Assembly: GCA_000997405.1 (NCBI GenBank)
Contig: LCBU01000011.1
Location: 1-10,369 of the forward strand
Length of the DNA: 10,369 nucleotides
Reading direction: 5' to 3'
From: Candidatus Woesebacteria bacterium GW2011_GWA1_41_7
GTDB taxonomy: Bacteria > Patescibacteriota > Microgenomatia > UBA8517
The translations under genes and the position numbers were made by a program. Each line of letters begins with the position of its first letter. The stretch's first letter is position 1. The notes under the pieces were generated by a model. It was not told where the DNA came from. It did not search any database and saw only the letters and a list, made by a program, of their open reading frames with translations. This document shows, in pieces, positions 1 through 6,146 of this stretch.

Positions 1-1
1 T

Positions 2-217
2 GAAATGAAAATGCCAAAATTTAGATTCCAAATACAAAACTGCATAGATGTCATCGAAGAAGGTTTTGACAAAGAAAAGGTCGGGCAAGTTGCTGCTGAC
101 ATAAGAGCAGTCAGGCCACCCGAACCTTATAAAGGAAAAGGAATTAAATATGTTGACGAAGTGATAAGAAGGAAAGCAGGAAAAGCTGCTGCAGCCAAAG
201 CAGGAGGAACAGCCTAA
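2..217 (+). CDS. rplF: 50S ribosomal protein L6 (uL6), C-terminal part; gene begins before the window
   Basis: This is the last 71 codons of the large-subunit protein uL6, which sits near the factor-binding region of the 50S subunit. The reading frame is open to the left edge, so the ATG codons at 5 and 11 are internal and not starts. The family's C-terminal signature is visible: an [15 protein letters not shown] run, followed by the usual basic Arg-Arg-Lys-Ala-Gly-Lys end. A short Ala/Lys/Gly-rich tail ([10 protein letters not shown]) extends past the usual terminus. A full uL6 is about 180 residues, so roughly 60 percent is missing upstream. It is followed after 8 bases by rplR, the standard spc-operon order. 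Confidence 0.96.
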   Translation, partial: EMKMPKFRFQIQNCIDVIEEGFDKEKVGQVAADIRAVRPPEPYKGKGIKYVDEVIRRKAGKAAAAKAGGTA

Positions 218-225
218 TTACTAAT

Positions 226-585
226 ATGAAAATTTTACAAGTAAAAGCCAAAAGACAAGCTCAAAGAAAATTGAGGATCCGTGCTAAAATTACCGGCACA
301 GAGGATAGACCAAGATTTTCGGTTTTTCGTTCCAATGCCCATATTTATGGACAACTAATTGATGACGAAAACGGAAAGACGTTAGTTTCTTGCACAGACT
401 TGGGTATTAAGAGCAAATCAAAAGAGACTAAAGTTCAAGTTGCTGCTGGTGTAGGTGAGGAATTGGCCAAAAAAGCATTAGCTAAAAAAATAAAGAAAGT
501 CGTGTTTGACAGAAATGGTTTCAGATTCCACGGTAGGGTTAAAGCTTTGGCGGACGGAGCCAGAAAAGGAGGACTGGAATTCTAA
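226..585 (+). CDS. rplR: 50S ribosomal protein L18 (uL18)
   Basis: The 119-residue protein has the usual length of bacterial uL18, which binds 5S rRNA in the central protuberance of the 50S subunit. The N-terminus is strongly basic (KAKRQAQRKLRIRAKI) and is followed by the family blocks RPRFSVFRSNAHIYGQLIDD and, near the end, VVFDRNGFRFHGRVKALADG with GGLEF at the terminus. The start at 226 is the first ATG after the rplF stop. A GGAGGA at 202-207 lies about 18 bases upstream, further than an optimal Shine-Dalgarno, so initiation may be SD-independent or use loose spacing. It is followed three bases later by rpsE, in standard order. Confidence 0.97.
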   Translation: MKILQVKAKRQAQRKLRIRAKITGTEDRPRFSVFRSNAHIYGQLIDDENGKTLVSCTDLGIKSKSKETKVQVAAGVGEELAKKALAKKIKKVVFDRNGFRFHGRVKALADGARKGGLEF

Positions 586-588
586 AAT

Positions 589-1083
589 ATGGGAAATTTT
601 AACAGGAGATCAAATACAAATTATGAAGGCCCGCCCAAAGAATTTGAAGAGACCGTTGTTCAGATAAATAGAATTTCCAAAAAGACCAAGGGTGGAAACC
701 AGATCAGATTTTCTGCACTGGTTGTTGTCGGAGACAGAAAAGGTAAAGTAGGGGTTGGCCTTGCTAAAGCAACCGATGTGCGAAATGCTATCAGAAAATC
801 AATTAGTGCCGCAAAAAGGAAATTAATTTTAGTCCCACTGGTCGGTACAACAATTCCTTATTCGGTAAACGAAAAGTTTTCGGCAGCTAAAGTCCTTCTC
901 AAACCGGCCCCTCCCGGATCCGGTATTATCGCAGGAGGCCCCATGAGAGTTGTTTTGGAAGCGGCAGGAGTCAGGGACGCAGTAGGTAAAATTTTGGGAA
1001 CAAAAAATAAAGTTTCCAATGTTTACGCAACCCTTAAAGCCCTGGAAACTATTTCAGAAATAGCAGATATAAAAAGGAAATAA
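589..1083 (+). CDS. rpsE: 30S ribosomal protein S5 (uS5)
   Basis: This 164-residue protein matches uS5, a 30S protein at the mRNA entry channel that affects translational accuracy. The N-terminal double-stranded RNA-binding-like domain spans roughly residues 19-84 (EETVVQINRISKKTKGG, then FSALVVVGDRKGKVGVGLAK). The C-terminal domain follows from about residue 86, with KPAPPGSGIIAGGPMRVVLE and AGVRDAVGKILGTKN as family blocks. Length and domain order are normal. An AAAGGAGG at 565-572 lies about 16 bases before the ATG, again a long spacing. The striking point is downstream: rplO begins nine bases after the stop, so the rpmD (uL30) gene that usually sits here is missing. Confidence 0.98.
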   Translation: MGNFNRRSNTNYEGPPKEFEETVVQINRISKKTKGGNQIRFSALVVVGDRKGKVGVGLAKATDVRNAIRKSISAAKRKLILVPLVGTTIPYSVNEKFSAAKVLLKPAPPGSGIIAGGPMRVVLEAAGVRDAVGKILGTKNKVSNVYATLKALETISEIADIKRK

Positions 1084-1092
1084 AAAATAAAT

Positions 1093-1545
1093 ATGATAAA
1101 ACTACCAAAAGTTGTAGCAAAAAGTAAAAAGAGAGTAGGACGCGGAATGGGAAGCGGAAAAGGATCCCATACCTCAGGTCGTGGTCAAAAAGGACAAAAG
1201 AGTAGAGGTACTATTGGAGTCCTTTTTGAAGGAATGAAAATGAGGAAATCTTTACTTAAAAGACTTCCTTTGATGCGTGGTAAAGGAAAATTCCATGCAA
1301 AAGCCAAACCTGAAATCGTTAACTATAAAAGGCTTGAAAAAATCGCCGAAGGAACGGAAATTACCCTTGAGAAACTTGTTAAATTGGGAATTGTAAACGG
1401 AAAACTGGCCAAAGTTAACGGAGTCAAAATATTAAGCATTGGCAAAAATCCCAAAAAATTTAAATTCTCAGTCCCCACATCCGGAAAAGCGATAAAGATA
1501 GCTTCGGAAAAACCCATCGAAAAAGAAGTTAAGGCTTCAAAATAA
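1093..1545 (+). CDS. rplO: 50S ribosomal protein L15 (uL15)
   Basis: This 150-residue protein is uL15, a late-assembly 50S protein with a long extended N-terminal arm threaded through 23S rRNA. The diagnostic basic, glycine-rich stretch is at residues 14-39 (VGRGMGSGKG, then SGRGQKGQKSRG). The globular C-terminal domain follows, including the block around EITLEKLVKLGIVNGK and a VNGVKILSIGK motif. The C-terminus ends in a Lys/Glu-rich tail (EKPIEKEVKASK). The N-terminal arm is a little shorter than in Escherichia coli. No clear Shine-Dalgarno is seen in the AT-rich nine-base gap after rpsE. It directly precedes secY, the usual spc order. Confidence 0.97.
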   Translation: MIKLPKVVAKSKKRVGRGMGSGKGSHTSGRGQKGQKSRGTIGVLFEGMKMRKSLLKRLPLMRGKGKFHAKAKPEIVNYKRLEKIAEGTEITLEKLVKLGIVNGKLAKVNGVKILSIGKNPKKFKFSVPTSGKAIKIASEKPIEKEVKASK

Positions 1546-1597
1546 TAATTAATCCGGAGGTTGTTACAAGACTCTGTTTTTAGGTTCAATTTTGGGA

Positions 1598-1603
1598 TAT
1601 AAT
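1598..1603 (+). promoter_or_regulatory. Consensus -10 box before secY, close to the start codon
   Basis: A perfect TATAAT lies at 1598-1603 in the 69-base rplO-secY gap, the longest gap in the ribosomal part of the window. No good -35 is present at 16-18 bases (TGTTTT at 1575-1580 is weak). A start point about seven bases downstream would be near 1610, leaving roughly five bases before the secY ATG at 1615, so the transcript would be nearly leaderless. A GGAGG at 1556-1560 is too far upstream to serve secY. The promoter role is inferred from sequence alone. Confidence 0.45.
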
Positions 1604-1614
1604 TCTAAGAACTT

Positions 1615-2895
1615 ATGTTTAATTCTGTGGCGAAGTTTTTTGTAAAAGCTTTTAAAACTCCTTCAATCAGGAAAAAGCTTTTTATTACCGGGTTGGTAAT
1701 TATTGTTTTTAGGCTTGCGGCTCATATTCCTGCTGCAGGAATCGATAGAACCACTCTTGCCACACTTTTTGCGGGTAGCCCGCTTCTTTCTCTCTTGGAC
1801 GTTTTTTCAGGAGGAACTTTGGCCAATTTTTCTATTTTAGCGTTGGGTCTTAACCCCTATATTAACGCCTCGATTATTTTCCAACTTTTGGGTTATGTCG
1901 TTCCCTCAATTCAAGAATTGCAAAAAGAGGGAGAATACGGTCAGGAAAAAATAAATCAGTACACACGTCTTCTGACGGTTCCTTTAGCCGCTTTGCAGGC
2001 ATTCGGGATGTACGCTTTACTTAAAGGCCAGAATATAATTCCGTCTTTAGGGCCTACCGCGCTACTTTCTCTAGTTGTTACCATGACTGCGGGTACGGTT
2101 TTTGCTGTTTGGTTGGGTGAGCTTATTACCGAATACGGATTTAAAAACGGAGTATCCGTACTTATTTTTGTAGGAATTGTTGCAAGGCTTCCGATTACTT
2201 TGGGACAATCGGCGAGTATTTTTCAGACACAGGATATATTAAAGATGGCAATATTTGTAGCCGTACTCGTTCTAATCGTCGGTCTCGTTGTTTTTGTCAG
2301 TGAAGCAATCCGCCAAGTTCCAATTCATTATGCCAAAAGGAAAACAGAGTCAGGACTTGCCGCCTCCTCGTATTTGCCGATTAGGCTTAACCAGGCAGGG
2401 GTGATTCCGATTATTTTTGCCGTTTCCTTGGTTCTGATGCCGTCCATGATTGGTCAGTTTTTAGCAAGTGTACCGAATGCAAAAATAGCCAGCATTGCTC
2501 TTGCTGTAAGCACAGGCTTTAGCTCTGGAACCGTTCTTTACAATGTTGTTTATTTCCTCTTGGTTTTTGGGTTTACATATTTCTATACGGCTGTGGTTTT
2601 CAATCCCGAAAAAATCTCCGAAGATTTGCAAAAAGGCGGAGGTTTTATTCCGGGCATAAGACCCGGGAAAGAAACTGAAAAGTATCTATCTCACGTCCTT
2701 TCTAGAATTACAGTGGTTGGAGGAGCTTTTTTGGGTGTGATCGCAGTATTGCCGTCCCTTTTTCAAAACACTCTAGGTGCCTCAAACTTAGCAATTGGAG
2801 GGACAAGTATTCTTATTATTGTTTCTGTTGTTTTGGAAATTATCCGCGAGATTGAAGGAGAGCTCGTAATGGAAAGGTATGAGGGCTTTAGCTAA
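1615..2895 (+). CDS. secY: Protein translocase channel subunit SecY
   Basis: This 426-residue integral membrane protein is SecY, the pore subunit of the SecYEG translocon in the cytoplasmic membrane. The N-terminus has the family pattern: a basic amphipathic segment (AFKTPSIRKKLF), the first membrane helix, then RLAAHIPAAGID. The plug-region segment LLSLLDVFSGGTLANFSILALGLNPYIN follows at about residues 58-85. About ten hydrophobic segments can be counted. The cytoplasmic loop before helix 8 has the RLNQAGVIPIIFA block. The next large loop has GGGFIPGIRPGKETEKYL at about residues 342-359, with the conserved Arg needed for SecA or ribosome interaction. Length is normal. The gene has its own likely promoter and is followed three bases later by adk. 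Confidence 0.98.
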   Translation: MFNSVAKFFVKAFKTPSIRKKLFITGLVIIVFRLAAHIPAAGIDRTTLATLFAGSPLLSLLDVFSGGTLANFSILALGLNPYINASIIFQLLGYVVPSIQELQKEGEYGQEKINQYTRLLTVPLAALQAFGMYALLKGQNIIPSLGPTALLSLVVTMTAGTVFAVWLGELITEYGFKNGVSVLIFVGIVARLPITLGQSASIFQTQDILKMAIFVAVLVLIVGLVVFVSEAIRQVPIHYAKRKTESGLAASSYLPIRLNQAGVIPIIFAVSLVLMPSMIGQFLASVPNAKIASIALAVSTGFSSGTVLYNVVYFLLVFGFTYFYTAVVFNPEKISEDLQKGGGFIPGIRPGKETEKYLSHVLSRITVVGGAFLGVIAVLPSLFQNTLGASNLAIGGTSILIIVSVVLEIIREIEGELVMERYEGFS

Positions 2896-2898
2896 ATT

Positions 2899-3555
2899 AT
2901 GAACATAGTCCTTTTGGGATCTCCGGCATCTGGAAAAGGAACTCAGGCAGAGATTTTGTGTCAAAAATTTGACCTTTTTCATCTTTCTACAGGGGATGTT
3001 GCGAGGAACTTGGCCGAAACTGACCCAAGAATCAAAGAAATTGTTACTTCCGGGAAGCTTATTCCACCCGAAGAAATGACAATGCACGTTTTGGATTTTC
3101 TGGAAAAGCAAAAGACGGACCTTAAAGACATTCTTTTTGAAGGCTTTCCCAGATTTGTTTCCCAATATGAAGCTTTGGATAATTTTCTAAAGAGTAAAGG
3201 CGATGATCTTGACATCGTAATTTCCCTGGAGGTTCCGATGGAAGTTGCAGTAAAAAGAATTTCCTCCAGATGGATGTGCTCCAAATGTGGTGAGATTTAC
3301 AATACGGAAACCAAACCTTCCGAAAAATCGGGCATTTGTGACAAGTGTGGAAGCCCTCTTATTCAGAGGGAAGATGATAAACCTGATTCCGTTAAGACCA
3401 GGTTTGATTATTACGTTAAAAATACAAAAGAGCTTATAGATTATGTTGACGGCAAAGGGAAACTTACAAGGGTAAATGGGGACAGATCAATTGACGAAAT
3501 CGCAAAGGATCTGGAAAACATTGTCAGGGAGGCTTCAAAAAATGATCACAATTAA
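2899..3555 (+). CDS. adk: Adenylate kinase, zinc-type long form
   Basis: This 218-residue enzyme catalyses AMP + ATP = 2 ADP in the cytoplasm. The P-loop GSPASGKGT is at residues 7-15. The AMP-binding STGD is at 30-33, and FEGFPRF at 80-86 carries the family Arg. The Asp usually found in the DGFPR motif is Glu here. The LID domain has Cys127-x2-Cys130 and Cys147-x2-Cys150, the four-cysteine structural zinc site, followed by REDDKPDSVKTRF with the substrate-binding arginines at 157 and 168. It lies between secY and map, the classical arrangement. Its last 14 bases overlap the start of map, so the two are probably translationally coupled. Confidence 0.97.
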   Translation: MNIVLLGSPASGKGTQAEILCQKFDLFHLSTGDVARNLAETDPRIKEIVTSGKLIPPEEMTMHVLDFLEKQKTDLKDILFEGFPRFVSQYEALDNFLKSKGDDLDIVISLEVPMEVAVKRISSRWMCSKCGEIYNTETKPSEKSGICDKCGSPLIQREDDKPDSVKTRFDYYVKNTKELIDYVDGKGKLTRVNGDRSIDEIAKDLENIVREASKNDHN

Positions 3556-4291
3556 ATCCCCAAGTGAAATTCAGATAATGGCTGATGGCGGGGCAAAACT
3601 TGGGCGGGTTAAAAATGCTTTGGCCGCTGCCGTTAAAAAAGGTGTTTCGGCACTTGATATTGAAAACTTGGCAATGAAATTAATTAAAGAAGAAGGAGCG
3701 GAGCCGTCTTTCACCAAAGAACATGGCTACTATTGGGCGACGTGTGTAAATATTAACGAGGGGATAGTTCATGGTATTCCGACCGCGGATGTAGTATTTG
3801 AAGACGGAGATATCGTAAGCATCGATGTAGGAATTTATTACAAAGGTTTTCATACCGACACTTCGGTAACGGTAGGGGTAAACCCGACTTCTGAGACAAA
3901 GAAATTTTTGAATACAGGAATCCTTGCTTTGCAAAAGGCAATAAAAGCGGCTAAGGAGGGTAATCACATCTACGATATCTCCAAAGCAATTGAGGATACT
4001 ATTGAGGCTGAAGGATATACAACAATAAAAGCCTTGGTCGGGCATGGTGTGGGTAAAAGTTTACATGAGGATCCACAGATCCCCTGTTTTGTGCCCGAAA
4101 GAATCGAAGACAGCCCCGCGATTAAGAAAGGAATGACCTTGGCTGTCGAGGTTATGTATGCTGAAGGAGGCGATAAGGTCGAGATTCTGGAAGATGGGTG
4201 GACAATTGCTATGCAGGATGGTAAAATGTCAGGACTTTTTGAGGAGACTGTTGCTATCACTGACGAGGGTAATAAAGTATTGACTAGATGA
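3542..4291 (+). CDS. map: Methionine aminopeptidase, type I
   Basis: This 249-residue metallopeptidase removes the initiator methionine from new proteins. The five metal ligands are all present: Asp95 (SIDVG), Asp106 (FHTD), His168 (GHGVG), Glu203 (AVEVMY) and Glu234 (LFEET). His77 (VHGIP) and His175 (LHEDPQ) match the family's catalytic and substrate-binding histidines. An in-frame ATG at 3476 would add 22 residues, but 3542 is preferred: the protein then begins MITIKSPSEIQIM, as type I enzymes do, and AGGGAGG at 3526-3532 lies nine bases upstream, the best Shine-Dalgarno in the window. The start overlaps adk by 14 bases and the TGA stop overlaps the infA ATG as ATGA. The usual Glu-Pro after the fourth ligand is Glu-Val. 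Confidence 0.97.
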   Translation: MITIKSPSEIQIMADGGAKLGRVKNALAAAVKKGVSALDIENLAMKLIKEEGAEPSFTKEHGYYWATCVNINEGIVHGIPTADVVFEDGDIVSIDVGIYYKGFHTDTSVTVGVNPTSETKKFLNTGILALQKAIKAAKEGNHIYDISKAIEDTIEAEGYTTIKALVGHGVGKSLHEDPQIPCFVPERIEDSPAIKKGMTLAVEVMYAEGGDKVEILEDGWTIAMQDGKMSGLFEETVAITDEGNKVLTR

Positions 4292-4503
4292 AAACCAAAG
4301 ATGTAATTGAGGTAGATGGTTCCGTGTCGGCAGCCCTTCCCAATACAATGTTTAGAATTGAGCTTGTAGACGGAAGAACTATTTTGGCAACTTTGACCGG
4401 GAAAATGCGCAGGAACTATGTCAGGGTTTTTCCGGGAGACAGGGTTAAGATAGAAATGACGCCCTACGACGAAGGCAGAGGCAGAATAGTCTATAAGTAT
4501 TAA
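4288..4503 (+). CDS. infA: Translation initiation factor IF-1
   Basis: This 71-residue protein has the exact length of bacterial IF-1, a single OB-fold factor that occupies the 30S A site during initiation. The hallmark blocks are visible: IEVDGSVSAALPNTMFRIEL, TGKMRRNYVRVFPGDRVKIEMTPYD and the ending GRIVYKY. The ATG shares four bases with the TGA stop of map (ATGA), so reinitiation after map is likely. The order map-infA-rpmJ-rpsM is the classical bacterial one. Nothing unusual is seen in the protein. Confidence 0.98.
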   Translation: MKTKDVIEVDGSVSAALPNTMFRIELVDGRTILATLTGKMRRNYVRVFPGDRVKIEMTPYDEGRGRIVYKY

Positions 4504-4542
4504 ACCCCAAAAAGTATTAGTTTCGGGTATAAAAAAAACACT

Positions 4543-4656
4543 ATGAAAGTAATAAGTTCGATAAAAGCTAGGTGTAAAGACTGCAAAATTGTTAAACGCA
4601 GAGGCGTTTTATATATTATTTGCAAAAATCCCAGGCACAAACAACGCCAGGGTTAA
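4543..4656 (+). CDS. rpmJ: 50S ribosomal protein L36 (bL36), zinc-binding form
   Basis: This short gene encodes 37 residues, beginning [20 protein letters not shown] and ending NPRHKQRQG, the standard size of bL36, a small basic protein that binds 23S rRNA in the 50S subunit. The zinc-ribbon ligands are all present: Cys11, Cys14, Cys27 and His32. It is therefore the zinc-containing form (C+), not the cysteine-free paralogue. It sits between infA and rpsM as in most bacteria. It is preceded by a 39-base AT-rich gap holding a TATAAA at 4528-4533, a possible -10 close to the start codon, and no clear Shine-Dalgarno. Its small size makes it easy to miss in automatic calls. Confidence 0.97.
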   Translation: MKVISSIKARCKDCKIVKRRGVLYIICKNPRHKQRQG

Positions 4657-4674
4657 TTTTCTAAGATAAAAAAA

Positions 4675-5088
4675 ATGACAAGAATTGCCGGTATTGATTT
4701 ACAAGATAATTGGAAAGTTGGGTATGCTTTAACCAAAATCAGAGGTTTGGGTTGGTCTTTGTCTAAAAGGGTTTTAAATGATGCCAAAATTGATTCCAAA
4801 AAAAGAGTTTCGGAACTTACCAGCGATGACATTTCAAAAATCGGTATAGAGCTTGAAAAATACCAGATTGAAGGAGATTTGATAAGGTTAGTCAGAGAAA
4901 ATATCCAAAGACTGCAGGTTATCGGTTCCTATCGTGGTTTGAGGCATCAAAGAGGTCTTCCATCCAGAGGACAAAGAACAAGAACCAATGCCCGTACAAA
5001 ACGCGGAAAGAGGAAGACAGTAGGAGCCTTTAAGAAAGAAGTCTTATCAAAGATGTCGGTAGCGGCAAAGGATGTTAAGGCTAAATAA
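4675..5088 (+). CDS. rpsM: 30S ribosomal protein S13 (uS13)
   Basis: This 137-residue protein is uS13, located in the 30S head, where it forms intersubunit bridges and its tail contacts P-site tRNA. The start MTRIAGIDLQ matches the family's ARIAGV pattern, and the helix-turn-helix-like region is KIRGLGWSLSKRVL. The C-terminal RNA-binding block YRGLRHQRGLPSRGQRTR continues with TNARTKRGKRKTVG. About 20 residues extend past the E. coli C-terminus (AFKKEVLSKMSVAAKDVKAK), again basic. The ATG is preceded by a run of A residues and no Shine-Dalgarno. rpsK follows 20 bases later, the alpha-operon order. Confidence 0.98.
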   Translation: MTRIAGIDLQDNWKVGYALTKIRGLGWSLSKRVLNDAKIDSKKRVSELTSDDISKIGIELEKYQIEGDLIRLVRENIQRLQVIGSYRGLRHQRGLPSRGQRTRTNARTKRGKRKTVGAFKKEVLSKMSVAAKDVKAK

Positions 5089-5108
5089 AGAAAATTATTT
5101 CTAAAAAA

Positions 5109-5489
5109 ATGGCAACCAAAAATAAAAAAATAAACAAGGAAGTCGGTTTAGGTAGGGTTTATATTTCCGCATCGTTCAATAACACCCTGGTAACCGTAAC
5201 CAATACACAAGGTGAAACCCTAGCTTGGGGATCGTCAGGGGCATCCGGATTTAAAGGTACAAGAAGGGCAACACCATTTGCAGCCACATCCGCAGTTGAA
5301 AAAGTCATCAATAAAGTTAAAAACGAGAACGGCGTAGATGAATTAGAAGTTTATGTTAAAGGACCGGGTGCAGGAAGGGATGCGGCTTTGCGCGCAATCA
5401 AAGCTACCGGAGTTAAAATTTCCATGATTGCAGATATTACCCCGGTTCCACACAACGGACCGAGACCAAAGAAGAAAAGAAGAGTGTAA
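5109..5489 (+). CDS. rpsK: 30S ribosomal protein S11 (uS11)
   Basis: This 126-residue protein is uS11 of the 30S platform, which lines the E-site side of the mRNA path. Family blocks are clear: GRVYISASFNNTLVTVTNTQ, WGSSGASGFKGTRRATPFAA, the GPGAGRDAALRAI motif at residues 85-97, and the C-terminal ITPVPHNGPRPKKKRRV. The Asn-Gly at residues 116-117 is the site that becomes isoaspartate in E. coli S11; whether that happens here cannot be seen. Length is normal. The gene lies between rpsM and rpsD with short AT-rich spacers and no obvious Shine-Dalgarno. Confidence 0.98.
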   Translation: MATKNKKINKEVGLGRVYISASFNNTLVTVTNTQGETLAWGSSGASGFKGTRRATPFAATSAVEKVINKVKNENGVDELEVYVKGPGAGRDAALRAIKATGVKISMIADITPVPHNGPRPKKKRRV

Positions 5490-5516
5490 ACTTAAAAAAA
5501 TAGAATTTTATAAAAA

Positions 5517-6116
5517 ATGGCAAAATACGTAGGACCAAAAGACAGATTAAGCAGGCGCGAAGCGTTTGATATTTTTAGTAGCGGCGCAAAACTTACAAGA
5601 CTCAACGTTCCACCCGGGGTTCATGGACCAAAAGGAACAAGAGGTTCTTCCCAATACGGTAAGCAATTACGCGAAAAACAAAAAGTCAAAAGAATCTATG
5701 GAATATTGGAAAAACAGTTCCGAAGGTACGTTGAGGAAGCTTTTAAGTCAAAAGGAAATACAGGTGAGGCTCTTTTGGTAAGCCTTGAGAGGCGTCTGGA
5801 TAACGTAGTCTACAGACTCGGCTTTACTTCAAGTAGACCCGCAGCCAGGCAAGTGGTTTCACACAGACACGTGATAGTGAATGGCAATAAAGTTAATATC
5901 CCATCTTTTAGCATGAAATTGGGAGATGTAGTCACGCTTGACTCCAAGGCTTCAAACATTCCTGAGATCAAAAAAGTCCTGGAACTAAAGGATGTAAAAA
6001 TTCCTTCCTGGCTGGAAAGAAAAGCTTTAGTAGGTAAAGTTTCATCTCTACCGAAGCGTGAAGATATAGTGGAGCCTATCAGTGAGCAGGACATAGTTGA
6101 ATTCTATTCAAGATGA
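5517..6116 (+). CDS. rpsD: 30S ribosomal protein S4 (uS4), cysteine-free form
   Basis: This 199-residue protein is uS4, a primary 16S rRNA-binding protein that nucleates 30S assembly and in many bacteria represses the alpha operon. The start MAKYVGPKDRLSRREAF and the block YGKQLREKQKVKRIYGILEK are typical. The S4 RNA-binding domain spans about residues 91-150 (RRLDNVVYRLGFTSSRPAAR, then VSHRHVIVNGNKVNIPS). The end is EQDIVEFYSR, as in the family. No cysteine is present, so this is the zinc-free form. The final codons contain a TTGAAT that can serve as the -35 of a promoter for rpoA. The TGA stop confirms that TGA is a stop codon in this organism. Confidence 0.98.
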   Translation: MAKYVGPKDRLSRREAFDIFSSGAKLTRLNVPPGVHGPKGTRGSSQYGKQLREKQKVKRIYGILEKQFRRYVEEAFKSKGNTGEALLVSLERRLDNVVYRLGFTSSRPAARQVVSHRHVIVNGNKVNIPSFSMKLGDVVTLDSKASNIPEIKKVLELKDVKIPSWLERKALVGKVSSLPKREDIVEPISEQDIVEFYSR

Positions 6117-6125
6117 TAGTAGAAT
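6097..6125 (+). promoter_or_regulatory. Likely sigma-70-type promoter for rpoA, inside the 3' end of rpsD
   Basis: TTGAAT at 6097-6102 and TAGAAT at 6120-6125 are separated by exactly 17 bases. This is the best two-part promoter match noticed in the ribosomal block. Initiation near 6132 would give a leader of about 15 bases before the rpoA ATG at 6147. The -35 lies within the last codons of rpsD. It could let rpoA-rplQ-rplM-rpsI be transcribed at a different level from the genes before them. The role is inferred from sequence only. Confidence 0.45.
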
Positions 6126-6146
6126 ACCTAATCTGGAACTAAAAAT

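Noticed and set aside
1561..1602. TTG start after GGAGG at 1556-1560 as an upstream start or leader peptide for secY
   Set aside because: The TTG touches the GGAGG with no spacing, and the frame meets TAA at 1600 before secY.
3476..3541. Longer map start at 3476
   Set aside because: It would overlap adk by 80 bases and add 22 residues with no family match; the ATG at 3542 has a good Shine-Dalgarno and a typical N-terminus.
5566..5781. Plus-strand 71-codon ORF inside rpsD
   Set aside because: It is out of frame with the well-supported uS4 gene and resembles no family.
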